A stretch of 64,000 bases of DNA, taken from the NCBI GenBank assembly GCA_013289615.1, contig JABCZO010000006.1, positions 1 through 64,000 of the forward strand, written 5' to 3'. This document shows, one piece after another, positions 29,184-38,810 of this stretch; positions within the stretch are counted from its first letter, which is position 1, and each line of letters begins with the position of its first letter. The position numbers were made by a program, and so were the translations under genes. The notes below the pieces were generated by a model. The model was not told where the DNA came from and searched no databases. It worked only from the letters and a program-made list of their open reading frames with translations. Origin of the DNA: Gammaproteobacteria bacterium (GTDB lineage Bacteria > Pseudomonadota > Gammaproteobacteria > Steroidobacterales > Steroidobacteraceae).

Positions 29184-30632
29184 TTATGCCTGCGGCACGC
29201 CCTGCACCAGCGGCAGGCTGGCAAATTGCTGCGACAGATAGGCCGACGTGGTCTGCAGCGAGGATAGCAGCGTATTCAGGGCCGAGTATTGCTGCGTCAG
29301 GCTCGCAGTGAGTGCGCTCATCTGCTGGTTGAGCGTATTTTCCTGCGCCGTCAGCGCATTTTCCTGCTTGATCAGCGTGCTGCTGGTGGCGGCAATCGCT
29401 CCGGTGGAATTCAGGGCAGTGGTCAGTTGCGAATTGAGCGTGTAGGCGACGCCGCCGGTGCCGCTGAATAGCTGGCTCACGGCGCTGAAATTGGTCGACA
29501 GCGCATTCGACAGCGTCGTTTTGTTGAGGCTCAGCGTGCCATCGGAATTGGTGGTAATGCCGATGCTCGCCAACGAGTTATAGCTCGACGAACCGGTGTT
29601 GACGACGCCGTAGAGCACCTGCTGAACCTGATTTTTGGTGCCCGAGAGCAGCGCGCTGCCCAGCAGCGGTCCGGCCGTGTTGGTGGCCGCATCGTAGCTG
29701 CCGAGCGGCGCCAGTGCGCTCACCAGCGTGTTATAGGCGGTTACGAAGCTGCTGATGTTGGCTTCAATCGTCGTGTTGTCGTTGCTGACGCTCAGCGTCG
29801 GGGCGCTGCCGGCGGTGGTGGTACCCAACAGGTTCAGCGTCACCCCGCTCAGTGCATTGGCCACGGTGTTGCTGGGGCTGGTGTAGGCGACGCCGGAGAT
29901 ACTGAACGCCGCATCCTGGGCGGCCGCCTGCTGCGTGTAATTCCCGGCGTTGCCGGCAGCGTAGGTCAAAGCGGCCAGGCCGTTACCTGCGTCGGTCTCG
30001 GTGACCTGAATGGTATTGGCGGCGCCGGTCAGGGACGACGACAGCACCAGGTGGGCGCCATCGGTACCCTGCAGCACCGTCGCGGCGACGCCAGGATTTC
30101 CGGCTGCACTATTGATAGCCGCCGCAACGCCGTTCAGCGTATTGTCGCTGGCGTCGATGGTGACGTTAAAGCTGGTGCCGCCGAGCGTGAGGGACAGCGT
30201 GCCGGTGCCGACGGTCGCTGCAATGCCGCCCACGAACGGCTTCGACAGCAGCTGCTGCGATTGCGCCAGCGCGCCTACCGTTACGGTGTAAGTGCCGGCG
30301 GCCGCGCCGGAGCTGGCAGTGGCGGTAAACGCCGTCTGGTCGCTGCTGCTCGCGATCTGCGCGTCGAACGCGCTCGGCGTGTCGAGCACCCCCAGGGAGG
30401 ACTGGAAGGTGGACAGTGCGCTCTTGAGCGTCCCGATGGCGGAAATCTGCGTGCTCACCGCCTGCGTCTGCGCCGAGATCTGCGCATCCTGCGGTGCACG
30501 TGTCGCGGCCACCAGCTGCGAGACCAGCGAGCTCACATCGATGACCGAGCCGCCAGCCGCCTGGCTGCTCGAGCTACCCGCAATGGAGATGACCGGTGCT
30601 GTGGTAGCGCTGCCGCTGACGCTGCTGCTCAT
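29184..30632 (-). CDS. fliD: Flagellar filament cap protein FliD
   Basis: Extracellular pentameric cap that promotes flagellin polymerisation. It has 482 residues. The N-terminal FliD domain is recognisable (GSVIDVSSLVSQLVAATRAP, AIGTLKSALSTFQSSLGVL), and the C-terminus has the coiled-coil segment LIKQENALTAQENTLNQQMS. The middle is beta-rich and threonine/serine/alanine-rich, as is usual for the exposed domains. It lies 123 bases downstream of fliC, behind the flagellin terminator, so it needs its own promoter or readthrough. No clear sigma28 or sigma54 site was found just upstream. Confidence 0.95.
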   Translation of the reverse strand: MSSSVSGSATTAPVISIAGSSSSQAAGGSVIDVSSLVSQLVAATRAPQDAQISAQTQAVSTQISAIGTLKSALSTFQSSLGVLDTPSAFDAQIASSSDQTAFTATASSGAAAGTYTVTVGALAQSQQLLSKPFVGGIAATVGTGTLSLTLGGTSFNVTIDASDNTLNGVAAAINSAAGNPGVAATVLQGTDGAHLVLSSSLTGAANTIQVTETDAGNGLAALTYAAGNAGNYTQQAAAQDAAFSISGVAYTSPSNTVANALSGVTLNLLGTTTAGSAPTLSVSNDNTTIEANISSFVTAYNTLVSALAPLGSYDAATNTAGPLLGSALLSGTKNQVQQVLYGVVNTGSSSYNSLASIGITTNSDGTLSLNKTTLSNALSTNFSAVSQLFSGTGGVAYTLNSQLTTALNSTGAIAATSSTLIKQENALTAQENTLNQQMSALTASLTQQYSALNTLLSSLQTTSAYLSQQFASLPLVQGVPQA

Positions 30633-30675
30633 CGTGAGTTATCCCTCAAGTCTGCGGCGTCGAAAGGCCAAGGCC

Positions 30676-30716
30676 AAAAGACACAGGGTGGACGCCTTGT
30701 CGCGTCCACCCTGTGT
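30676..30716 (-). terminator. Rho-independent terminator after flagellin
   Basis: A perfect 14-base inverted repeat, ACACAGGGTGGACG (30681-30694) and its complement (30703-30716), encloses an 8-base loop. On the minus strand it is followed by CTTTT. It lies 40 bases downstream of fliC. Confidence 0.85.
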
Positions 30717-30755
30717 GTTGTTGAGTAGCTGGACTTTCGGATTCATCGCCTTCCG

Positions 30756-31925
30756 TTACGGCAGGTGCTGCAGCAGCGACAGAATGTTCTGCGGAATCAT
30801 GTTGGCCTGCGCCACCATCGCGGTGCTGGCCTGCTGCAGGATCTGCGCCTTCGACAGGTTCGAGGTCGCCTGCGCGTAGTCGGTGTCCTGAATCGAGCTG
30901 CGGGCGCTGCTCAGGTTGGTCGAATCGGTATTCAGACCGCTGATCGCAGCGGTGAACCGGTTCTGATAGGCACCCAGCTGCGCGCCCGACGTCGCCAGCT
31001 GCTGCAGCGCCGTATCGATCTGCGACAGCACCAGGTTGGAGCTGTCCACGGTCGTCACGCCGGCCGTGTTGAGGTACGTGGTCGTGCCGGCCGCCGTAAT
31101 GACGGGGGCGGCGGCCAGACCGAGATTGGCGAGCGTGAAGGAGGCGCCCGATCCGGCAACCACAGCCACCGCGCCGGTCTGGCTGGTGGTGCTGCTCAGA
31201 TTAATGCCATTGGTGGTCGCGTTGATCGTTGCGATGACGCCACCGTCCTGGCCCGAGATCGAGTTGATGGCGGCGGCGAGGGTCTTCAGATCTGTGGCCA
31301 CGACGCCGGTCGCAGTGATGGTGCCAGTGGCCACACCATTGACCGTCACGGAGCCGGTCTGGGCGGCGGTAAGAGCGGCGGCTGTCAGCGGACCCACGGC
31401 CGTATACATTGTGCCCAGGGCTGCCGACTTCGCGCTCGCCACCGACGCCACGGTGATGGTCTGTCCGGCGTTCGCACCGACCTGGAAGGTGCTTCCCTGA
31501 AAGGTGCCGTCCAACAGGTTCACGCCATTGAACTGCGTGGTGGTCGCCACCTGGTCGATGTCGGCCTTGAGCTGCTGGAACTGCGTGTCGAGGTCCGCGC
31601 GGTCCTGCGCGCTGTTGGTCGCGTTGAGCGACTGCACCGCGAGGTCGCGCATGGTCTGCAGGTCACTGGTGATCTCCGACAGCGCGCCCGAGGCCGTCTG
31701 CGTCAGCGACACACCGTCGCTGGCGTTGTTGGCGGCCTGATTGAGGCCGTTGATCTGCGAGGTCATGCCCTGCGTGATCGCATAACCGGCGGCGTTGTCG
31801 GCCGCAGTGTTGATGCGCAAACCCGAAGACAGCTGCGCCAGTGCAGTCGCCAGCTGACCGCCCGAAGACGCCAGGCTGTTCTGCGCTACCAGTGCATCGA
31901 TGTTGGTGTTAAGAACCAGTGACAT
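30756..31925 (-). CDS. fliC: Flagellin
   Basis: Filament subunit of 389 residues. The N-terminal D0/D1 domain (SLVLNTNIDALVAQNSL, LSSGLRINTAADNAAGYAI, NASDGVSLTQTASGALSEI) and the C-terminal D1/D0 domain (SSARSSIQDTDYAQATSNL, ending NILSLLQHLP) are complete. The central variable domain (about residues 170-300) is rich in threonine, alanine and glycine. It is the only flagellin gene in the window and no flaG lies nearby. The ribosome binding site is AGGAGC. Transcription comes from a sigma28-type promoter at 32021-32047 and ends at 30676-30716. Confidence 0.97.
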   Translation of the reverse strand: MSLVLNTNIDALVAQNSLASSGGQLATALAQLSSGLRINTAADNAAGYAITQGMTSQINGLNQAANNASDGVSLTQTASGALSEITSDLQTMRDLAVQSLNATNSAQDRADLDTQFQQLKADIDQVATTTQFNGVNLLDGTFQGSTFQVGANAGQTITVASVASAKSAALGTMYTAVGPLTAAALTAAQTGSVTVNGVATGTITATGVVATDLKTLAAAINSISGQDGGVIATINATTNGINLSSTTSQTGAVAVVAGSGASFTLANLGLAAAPVITAAGTTTYLNTAGVTTVDSSNLVLSQIDTALQQLATSGAQLGAYQNRFTAAISGLNTDSTNLSSARSSIQDTDYAQATSNLSKAQILQQASTAMVAQANMIPQNILSLLQHLP

Positions 31926-32020
31926 TGCAAGTTGCTCCTAATGTTTAGGTCAAACGCCGGACGCCAATCCGTCGCGCTGTTGCCTCTTGCGACCCCATGG
32001 CCGCTGGCGTGTCACGTGGG

Positions 32021-32047
32021 TTATCGGTGCCCGGCAAGCGAACTTGA
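32021..32047 (-). promoter_or_regulatory. Sigma28 (FliA) promoter of fliC
   Basis: The minus strand reads TCAAGTTC-N11-ACCGATAA, against the consensus TAAAGTTT-N11-GCCGATAA. The predicted leader is about 90 bases to the flagellin ATG. Confidence 0.85.
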
Positions 32048-32129
32048 GTGCTGGCGGCCGGCGTTGTTGAAACTGCGCAACGGGTCACAATCCATTGCTC
32101 GATCGCCTGGGCATTAGAATCTATCAACT

Positions 32130-33338
32130 TCAAAGACTTAGGTACTTAAACAGCGACAGCTGCGAAATGGCGGCGTAGGACTGCTCGGCGGCCTGCAACC
32201 CGACCATCTGCTGGCTGAGGGTGGAGACCGCGGCGGCGTAGTCAACGTCCTGCAGACCGGATTTCTGCGTGCTCAGCGCGGTACTGGTCGAGGTATTGGT
32301 CGTGGTCTGCGCGCTCAGCATATCGATACGCGAACCGACGCTCGCCGATACCGTGGACAGGTGATTGACCGTCTGGTCGATATTCGTCAGCGCGCTGCCC
32401 AGGCTGGTTGCGAGCTGCGCCTTGGCAGCCGCAGTGTCCGCCGGCTTGGACAGCGCCGTGGCCAGCTGCGTGAGCGTGGCGAACATGCTCTGCTGGCCGC
32501 TCGGCGCCACCGTGAATGAATCGGCGGCGGCCGGTGAGCCGGTCACGGTCACCTGCACGCCTTGGAACTCAATCGCGCTGCCGGCGGTATAGGCGCCGTT
32601 GGCAACGACGGTGGTCCCGGTGCTGTTGTCGATGACCTGATAGGTGGTCGGACTGGTGAACGTCAGCGTGTACTTGTCGGGCACCCATTGCGCGCTGTCG
32701 ACCACCGAGCCGGAGTCGATGATGCCGCTGCCGGTATTGGCGGCATTGGCGGCGGTGGTAAAGGTGCCGTTGCCAGCGGCTATGTTCATGAATGCGGTGG
32801 CGCCAGTATCGCTGTCGGCCACGCTCTGGTCAGCGCTGATCTGGATCAGCCGATTGCCGGCATCGCCCTGGTAGCTGACGTTGCCGCTGCTGTCGGCCGC
32901 GAACGACTGGGTCTGCGTGGCGTAGCCGGAGAACAGGTACTCGCCGTTGGAGTCCTTGGTATTGGCGGTGCCGAGCAGCGCCTGAATCTGGGTCTGGATC
33001 TGCGTGCCGATCTGTGCCCGGTTACTGTCGTTGAGGGTGGCATCGCCGGCCTGCACTACCAGGTCGCGAATGCTCTGCAGATTGCTGGTCGCAGTCGACA
33101 GCGAACTCTCCTCGAGCGTCAGGCGCGTCTGCGCCGACTGCAGATTGGTGCCGTATTGCGTGAGCTGCGCCTGCTGCTGCGACAGCTGCACGATCTGCGA
33201 TGCCGCGACCGGATTGTCGGCCGCGGTCTGCACCGCCATGCCGCTCGAGAGCTCATTCTGCGTTTTCTGCAGCGCGCTCGATTGACTGTCGATCGCCAGG
33301 ATGGCCTGCGAGGTGAATTCCGCTGTTGAAATGCGCAT
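32130..33338 (-). CDS. flgL: Flagellar hook-filament junction protein FlgL (HAP3)
   Basis: Junction protein of 402 residues. It has a flagellin-like N-terminus (MRISTAEFTSQAILAIDSQS, LSSGMAVQTAADNPVAAS) and C-terminal helix (LSAQTTTNTSTSTALSTQKS, LQDVDYAAAVSTLSQQMVGL). The middle domain is beta-rich and larger than in enteric FlgL (about 317 residues). It starts 3 bases after flgK, forming a flgKL unit. A 204-base region with the fliC promoter separates it from fliC. Confidence 0.95.
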   Translation of the reverse strand: MRISTAEFTSQAILAIDSQSSALQKTQNELSSGMAVQTAADNPVAASQIVQLSQQQAQLTQYGTNLQSAQTRLTLEESSLSTATSNLQSIRDLVVQAGDATLNDSNRAQIGTQIQTQIQALLGTANTKDSNGEYLFSGYATQTQSFAADSSGNVSYQGDAGNRLIQISADQSVADSDTGATAFMNIAAGNGTFTTAANAANTGSGIIDSGSVVDSAQWVPDKYTLTFTSPTTYQVIDNSTGTTVVANGAYTAGSAIEFQGVQVTVTGSPAAADSFTVAPSGQQSMFATLTQLATALSKPADTAAAKAQLATSLGSALTNIDQTVNHLSTVSASVGSRIDMLSAQTTTNTSTSTALSTQKSGLQDVDYAAAVSTLSQQMVGLQAAEQSYAAISQLSLFKYLSL

Positions 33339-33341
33339 GGC

Positions 33342-35240
33342 TTAGCTCTGCACCGCACTAAGGATGGAAGTGAACAGATTCGCCGCCACCTTGATCACCT
33401 CGGCGGCGGCCTGGTAGGCCTGCTGGTACTGCACCAGGTTGGCGGCCTCTTCATCGAGATTGACGCCCGAGACGCTCTGCTGCGCATTGGTGGCATCGGT
33501 CAGCACCGCCTGCTGGGCCGTGGTACCGGTCTGCGCCTGACTGGTCTGGATGCCGATATTGGTGACCAGGTGATTGACCGCCGCGTTGATCGAGGTCGTG
33601 CCGCCGATCAGGCTCTGGTCGAGCAATCCGGCCATTGCGGTTACGTTGCGGTTATCGCCGCTGCCGCTGGCATTGTCATCGATCGCGAAACTGTCGCCGC
33701 TCGCCGGTGCGCCCGTGAGCGTCACCTGGATACCGTTGAAGCTTATCGGCGTGCCGGAGGTATAGGCGCCGTTGCCGACCACGATGCCGGCGGCGTTGGT
33801 CACCTGATAATTGGTAGCGCTGGTGAAACTCAGGGTGTAGTTGCCGCGCACCCAGGTGGCGCTGTTGGGCACGGTCCCCTGATCGATGCTGGCGCTGCCG
33901 GTATTGCCGCTGGCCGCCGAGGTCAGCAGCGGCGCGGCCGCGGCCAGCTGGCTCGGATCGGTCAGCAACACCTGCATGCCGGCTACCGCGCCGCGAGTGG
34001 GTTCGATCTGGTAGCTGTCGCCGGCCGCAGCGCCGGCGCCGACCACGAACGACAGGCCGTCGGCCGTGAACGGCGTGGCAACGCTGCCGTTACCGCTCAG
34101 CGCCACGCTGGCGCCCGAGCTCGCGTCGCTCAGGCTCCAGTTGGCGCCGTCGTACTTCAATATATAGCTGTCGCTGGTGATGGCGTTGGCATTGCTGACC
34201 GTCGCGCTGATCGCGCCGGCGCCGGTATTGGCGCTGTTGGGCAGAACTTCTACCGCGCCGACCGAAAATACCGCCTGCCCGGGATTGCCGGACTGATCCA
34301 GTCCCGCCCGGTTCTGCGCGTTCACGGCGCTGGTCAGCACCACGGCGATCTGGCCGAGGCTGTTGCGTGCCGGATCGAGCATCTGGCTTCGAAACTGCAG
34401 CGTGCCACCGAGGCTGCCGCCGCTGATCTGACGCGTGACGTCGGTCGTACCGGCGGCGGTGCTCAGCGCCAGGTCCTGCTCCGAGGGATCGTAGGCATTC
34501 TGAATGGTCGTCAGGCTGGCGGCCGTGGTGCCGGTCACCAGCGTCTGGCCGGAGCCGATGTAGACATTAACCGAGCCATCGGACTGCTGCGTGGTGCTGA
34601 CGCTCGCGTAGGTGGCGAGCTGATTGAGCAGCTGGTTGCGCTGATCGAGCAGACTGTTGGGTGCCTGCTTGCTCGACGAGGTGTCCGCCATGATCTGCTG
34701 GTTCAGCGTCGCGATGCTCTGTGCCAGGGCTGTCACCTGGCTGGCGTCGCCGCTGAGCTGTGCGTTGGCCTGCAGATCGAGATTCTGCAGGCTGCTGTCA
34801 TCGCTCTGCAGGTTGCTCACCAGCTGCTGCGCCTGGCTGATGAACGCCTGGCGCGAAGCCGAGGCGGTAGGTGCATTGGCGACCGTCTGCAGTGAGCCGA
34901 CCAGACTCTGCAATTGCGAGGACAGGCCGTCGGTCGTACTGCCCAGAAGATTGTCGACCTGCGCGGCCTGGCTGGAAAAACTGTTGAGCTGGTTGTACGC
35001 GCTGGTGGCCGAGACCACCTGGGAGGCGACGGTCTGGTTGAAAGTGCGCTGAATGCCGTTGACCGCGACACCGTCACCGATCGAGATGTTGCCGATGTAG
35101 GGCCCCGGCACACTGATCAGATTGGCGCTTTCGCGGCTATAGCCGGGCGTCGCCGCGTTGGCGATGTTATTGCTCGTGGTATCGAGTTCTTGCTGGAACG
35201 CCAGCAGGCCCGATACGCTCGTGTTCAGCATGTCGGACAT
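33342..35240 (-). CDS. flgK: Flagellar hook-filament junction protein FlgK (HAP1)
   Basis: First junction protein, 632 residues. The ATG at 35240 (MSDMLNTSVSGLLAFQQELD) has AGGAG upstream; an in-frame extension to 35336 overlaps flgJ and is not FlgK-like. The N-terminal rod-type motif NNIANAATPGYSRESA and the C-terminal VNLDEEAANLVQYQQAYQAA are conserved. The central beta-rich domain contains a repeat-like segment (SIDQGTVPNSATWVRGNY, TLSFTSATNYQVTN). FlgL has a similar segment, so the two share a domain. It is longer than the enteric protein (547). Confidence 0.95.
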   Translation of the reverse strand: MSDMLNTSVSGLLAFQQELDTTSNNIANAATPGYSRESANLISVPGPYIGNISIGDGVAVNGIQRTFNQTVASQVVSATSAYNQLNSFSSQAAQVDNLLGSTTDGLSSQLQSLVGSLQTVANAPTASASRQAFISQAQQLVSNLQSDDSSLQNLDLQANAQLSGDASQVTALAQSIATLNQQIMADTSSSKQAPNSLLDQRNQLLNQLATYASVSTTQQSDGSVNVYIGSGQTLVTGTTAASLTTIQNAYDPSEQDLALSTAAGTTDVTRQISGGSLGGTLQFRSQMLDPARNSLGQIAVVLTSAVNAQNRAGLDQSGNPGQAVFSVGAVEVLPNSANTGAGAISATVSNANAITSDSYILKYDGANWSLSDASSGASVALSGNGSVATPFTADGLSFVVGAGAAAGDSYQIEPTRGAVAGMQVLLTDPSQLAAAAPLLTSAASGNTGSASIDQGTVPNSATWVRGNYTLSFTSATNYQVTNAAGIVVGNGAYTSGTPISFNGIQVTLTGAPASGDSFAIDDNASGSGDNRNVTAMAGLLDQSLIGGTTSINAAVNHLVTNIGIQTSQAQTGTTAQQAVLTDATNAQQSVSGVNLDEEAANLVQYQQAYQAAAEVIKVAANLFTSILSAVQS

Positions 35241-35297
35241 GAGGACTCCTGCAAAACACCAGGCTCGGTGCGCTTCACGCCGATACTTCCGTCCACT

Positions 35298-35324
35298 GTT
35301 TCGGCACCGCGTCTCACGACTTGA
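35298..35324 (-). promoter_or_regulatory. Probable sigma28 promoter of flgKL
   Basis: The minus strand reads TCAAGTCG-N11-GCCGAAAC, with correct spacing and 6 of 8 matches in the -10 element. It overlaps the 3' end of flgJ and lies about 58 bases upstream of the flgK start. Confidence 0.45.
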
Positions 35325-36198
35325 GCGCCGCCGCACGCAGCTGGTGTAGCGTCGCGACGGTAGCGACCAGCTTGTTCACATAATCCGGATCGGTGGCATA
35401 GCCGCCGCGCTGCAGCCCACTGGCAAACGCCTGCACGTCCGAACCGGCGTCCAGGGCGCGGGCATAACGCGGACTGCCGCGCAGCAACGAGACATAATCG
35501 CCGACGCTCTGGGCGGCGTCGCCGTAGCTGCGAAAGGCCGCCCGGGTCGTGCCTGGGGTGCCTTGATCGAACTCGGTGGTGGTTGCGGCTACGGAAGCCC
35601 CGCGCCAGGAATCCCCCGCCTTGACACCAAACAGGTTGTAGCTGCTGTGCCCGTCGGCACCCGCCGGCATGTTGCGTCCCCATCCGCTCTCCAGCGCCGC
35701 CTGCGCGATCAGCGTATCTGGCGCCACTCCGAGGCTGTGGCCGGCGCTTTGCGCCAGCGGCTCGAGCGAGCGCACGAAGTCGGCGCGCTGCGCACTGGCA
35801 ATCCTGTCGCCAGCGACGGCGGCGCCCGATGCGGCTGTGGCCCGCGTGTCGGCGCCGCTCGCGGCCGCCGGTGTCGACGCGGCGCTGTGCGCGGCGTTGC
35901 TGCGCATTAGTTGCTGCATCAGCATCTCGGCGAGCCCCAGGCCTTTGCCGTGCGCCATTTGCAGCGCCAGCTGCTGGTCGTACATATCCTGGTAGGTCTT
36001 GGTTTCCTCGCTGTCGCCCAGGCCAGCGCCGAGCGAGCCCTCGCGCATCGATTTCAACATCATCGCGGTAAACAGACCCTCGAACTGGCGCGCCGCCTCG
36101 CGCAGCGCCTGCGGATCTTGCCGCCCCGCTGACGAACGCAGCCGCTCCAGTCCCTGGAAATCAGCATAGAAGCTGGGCGCGACGGTCGGGGCGCTCAT
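35314..36198 (-). CDS. flgJ: Flagellar rod-cap protein and muramidase FlgJ
   Basis: Dual-domain periplasmic protein of 294 residues. The N-terminal rod-capping domain contains ALREAARQFEGLFTAMMLKS. The C-terminal glucosaminidase/muramidase domain contains LIAQAALESGWGR with the catalytic glutamate, SSYNLFGVKAG and FRSYGDAAQSVGDYVSLL. Both halves are intact, as in most gammaproteobacterial FlgJ. It follows flgI after 4 bases. Confidence 0.95.
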   Translation of the reverse strand: MSAPTVAPSFYADFQGLERLRSSAGRQDPQALREAARQFEGLFTAMMLKSMREGSLGAGLGDSEETKTYQDMYDQQLALQMAHGKGLGLAEMLMQQLMRSNAAHSAASTPAAASGADTRATAASGAAVAGDRIASAQRADFVRSLEPLAQSAGHSLGVAPDTLIAQAALESGWGRNMPAGADGHSSYNLFGVKAGDSWRGASVAATTTEFDQGTPGTTRAAFRSYGDAAQSVGDYVSLLRGSPRYARALDAGSDVQAFASGLQRGGYATDPDYVNKLVATVATLHQLRAAALKS

Positions 36199-36202
36199 GC
36201 GA

Positions 36203-37306
36203 TCAGATCACGATCAGTTCCGCGCGCAATGCGCCGGCTTCTTTCAATGCTTCGAGAATAGCCACCAGGTCCCCTGGCGCCGCACCGACCTGATTCACGG
36301 CACGCACAATCTCATCGAGATTCACGCCGGCGTTGAACACGAACATGCGTGCCTCGGGCTGGCTGATCGAGATATCCGAATGCGGCGTGATCGTGGTCGT
36401 GCCCTGGCTGAAGGCGTTCGGCTGGCTGACCTCATTGCGCTCGGTGATCGTCACCGACAGCGAGCCATGGGCGACTGCCGCCGGCGTCACGCGCACGCGT
36501 GAGCCGATCACCACCGTGCCGGTGCGCGAATTGATGATCACCCGCGCCGGCGCATCACCGGGTTCGATCTCCAGCTCCTGCAGCACCGACACAAAGGCGA
36601 TGCGTTGGCGGGCGTCGGCTGGCGCGGCTACCTTGACCGAGACCGGATCGAGCGCGACCGCGGTATCGCCGCCGAGCAGCTTGTTGATGCCCTCGGTCAG
36701 ATGACTGGCGGTGGTGAAGTCGGGGGTATTCAGATTGAGCATCACGAACGGCTGGCTGGCGAAGTCGTTGCGCACCTCGTGCTCGACCGTGGCGCCGTTA
36801 GGCACGCGACCGCCGCTCGGCACATTCACGCTCACCCGCGAACCGTCCTTGCCCGAGACGCCGAAGCCGGCGACCACGACGCTGCCCTGGGCCATCGCGT
36901 AGACCTCGCCGTCGGCGCCGCGCATCGGCGTCATCAACAGGTCGCCGCCGCGCAGGCTGCTGGCATTGCCGATGGAACCGACTGTGACGTCGATGGTCTG
37001 GCCGACCTTGATGAACGGTGGCAATTGCGCGGTCACCGTGACGGCGGCAACGTTCTTGAGCTGCGGACTGATGTTAGCCGGAATGGTGACGCCGAATTTC
37101 TCCAGCATGTTGATGATGCTCTGTACGGTGAACGGCGTCTGCGTCGTCTGGTCGCCGGTGCCGTCTAGTCCGACCACCAGCCCGTAGCCGACCAGCTGGT
37201 TGCTGCGCACGCCGGCGACCACGGCCAGATCCTTGACCCGCTCAGCCGGCGCCAGCCCCGGCAGCAGACACAAGGCGATCACGAAACTCGAGCGAAATCT
37301 GTGCAT
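36203..37306 (-). CDS. flgI: Flagellar P-ring protein FlgI
   Basis: Periplasmic ring in the peptidoglycan layer around the rod. It has 367 residues from the ATG at 37306, giving a signal peptide ([20 protein letters not shown]). An extension to 37363 would run into flgH. The conserved core includes [36 protein letters not shown] and [20 protein letters not shown]. It follows flgH after 14 bases. Confidence 0.97.
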   Translation of the reverse strand: MHRFRSSFVIALCLLPGLAPAERVKDLAVVAGVRSNQLVGYGLVVGLDGTGDQTTQTPFTVQSIINMLEKFGVTIPANISPQLKNVAAVTVTAQLPPFIKVGQTIDVTVGSIGNASSLRGGDLLMTPMRGADGEVYAMAQGSVVVAGFGVSGKDGSRVSVNVPSGGRVPNGATVEHEVRNDFASQPFVMLNLNTPDFTTASHLTEGINKLLGGDTAVALDPVSVKVAAPADARQRIAFVSVLQELEIEPGDAPARVIINSRTGTVVIGSRVRVTPAAVAHGSLSVTITERNEVSQPNAFSQGTTTITPHSDISISQPEARMFVFNAGVNLDEIVRAVNQVGAAPGDLVAILEALKEAGALRAELIVI

Positions 37307-37320
37307 GAGTGGCGCTGCGG

Positions 37321-38004
37321 CTAGAACGGCATGTAGGGCGAATCGAAGAAGCGCGCCAGCCACGACTTGGTATTCGAATCCGCCAGCGTGCCCTGGCCGC
37401 CGTAGGAGATGGTCGCGTCGGCGACGTTATACGACGGCACCACATTGTCCGGACCGATATCCACCGGGCGAACGATGCCCTGGATCCGCACGTATTCGCG
37501 GCCCTGATTCAGCGTGATCCATTTCTGACCGCGAACCAGCAGGTTGCCGTTGGCCAGTCGCCTGGCGACCGTCACCGAAATGTATCCGCTCAGCTGGTTG
37601 CTCTGCGCGCTGGTGCCCTCGCCGTCGAACTGGCTGCTGTCGGCCAGTGAGCCGCTCAGAACATTGCGCCCGTGGATCGTCAGCGTGCCGCCGAGGATGT
37701 TCGCACCCGGCAGCGTCGTGGTCGTATTCTTCTTCGTGGTCGTGACCGCACTCTTGGAGGCGTTGGTGCTCTCCTCGAGTTGGATCGTGAGGATATCCCC
37801 GACGCGACGCGCCACGGCGTTATCGAAAAGCGCCTGATCGTGTCCCGACTGATAGATCGCGCCATTGCCGGCGCTGACCACGGGAATCTCATCAGGCAGC
37901 GTCGAAGCGAAATCGGCCGGAGGCGGATGCGCCGTGTGACAGGCACTGAGGGCTGCCATGAGGCCGATCAGGCCGCTACTCTTTAATATAGGGCGGCTGA
38001 TCAC
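37321..38004 (-). CDS. flgH: Flagellar L-ring lipoprotein FlgH
   Basis: Outer-membrane ring lipoprotein of 227 residues. The N-terminal signal ends in lipobox LSAC (Cys22). The conserved body includes [20 protein letters not shown], the [12 protein letters not shown] region, and [20 protein letters not shown]. The start overlaps the flgG stop as ATGA. Its presence confirms a Gram-negative envelope. Confidence 0.97.
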   Translation of the reverse strand: MISRPILKSSGLIGLMAALSACHTAHPPPADFASTLPDEIPVVSAGNGAIYQSGHDQALFDNAVARRVGDILTIQLEESTNASKSAVTTTKKNTTTTLPGANILGGTLTIHGRNVLSGSLADSSQFDGEGTSAQSNQLSGYISVTVARRLANGNLLVRGQKWITLNQGREYVRIQGIVRPVDIGPDNVVPSYNVADATISYGGQGTLADSNTKSWLARFFDSPYMPF

Positions 38005-38786
38005 AGCGCGGTGCTCAGGTTCTGCAGCATCTGGTCGGTGGTCTGGATCGCCTTGCTGTCCATTTCATAGGCGCGCTGGGTCTCGATCATGCTCACCATT
38101 TCCGACACCACATCGACGTTGGAGCTTTCGGTGGCACCCTGCTGCAGGGTGCCCATGCCCGACAGGCCCGGGTTTGCGGTCTGTGCGGTACCGCTTGAGG
38201 CGGATGCGGTCAGCAGGTTCTGGCCAAGCGGCTGCAGGCCCGCCTCGTTGACGAAGTCCGCCAGTTGCAGCGTTCCCACGGTGGTCGGCGCAGTCTGGCC
38301 GGCCACCAGCACGCTGACGGTGCCATCGTTGCCGATGGTGATCGACTGCGCGCCCTGGGGAATGGTGATCGCCGGCTGCAGCACGTAGCCGCTGGCGGTG
38401 ACCACCTGTCCCTGGGCGTTGGTCTGGAAGCTGCCATCGCGCGTATAGGCCAGGGTGCCCTCCGGTGTCAGCACCTGAAAGAAACCGCGACCGTTGATCG
38501 CCACATCGAGCGAGTTGCCGGTCTGATTGACGCTGCCCTGGGTGTAGAGCTTTTCGGTCGCTACCATCTGCACGCCGGTGCCCAGGTTCAGGCCGGTCGG
38601 AGCCAGCGTGTCCTGCGAGGTCGAGCCACCCACCTGGCGCACGTTCTGGTAATACAGGTCCTGGAACACCCCGCGCGACTGTTTGAAGCCGGTGGTGTTG
38701 ACGTTGGCAAGGTTGTTGGCCACCACCGCCATCTTGCTCTCCTGGGCGTCAAGCCCGGTTTTCGCTGCCCACAGTGCGCTGTTCAT
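38001..38786 (-). CDS. flgG: Flagellar distal rod protein FlgG
   Basis: Distal rod subunit of 261 residues. The N-terminus (NSALWAAKTGLDAQESKMAV, VANNLANVNTTGFKQSRG) carries the rod signature, and the C-terminus (SNVDVVSEMVSMIETQRAYE, MDSKAIQTTDQMLQNL) the conserved helix. The length equals the enteric protein. It lies 24 bases after flgF. Confidence 0.97.
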   Translation of the reverse strand: MNSALWAAKTGLDAQESKMAVVANNLANVNTTGFKQSRGVFQDLYYQNVRQVGGSTSQDTLAPTGLNLGTGVQMVATEKLYTQGSVNQTGNSLDVAINGRGFFQVLTPEGTLAYTRDGSFQTNAQGQVVTASGYVLQPAITIPQGAQSITIGNDGTVSVLVAGQTAPTTVGTLQLADFVNEAGLQPLGQNLLTASASSGTAQTANPGLSGMGTLQQGATESSNVDVVSEMVSMIETQRAYEMDSKAIQTTDQMLQNLSTAL

Positions 38787-38810
38787 GGCTTCATATTTCC
38801 TGTCATGGGA

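Noticed and set aside
30633-30680. Sigma28 promoter for fliD (AGGGATAA as -10)
   Set aside because: No -35 TAAAG-like element at the required 11-base spacing; the match is too poor.
30765-31922. 385-codon plus-strand frame opposite flagellin
   Set aside because: It is an arginine/glycine/histidine-rich shadow frame; flagellin on the other strand is complete with promoter and terminator.
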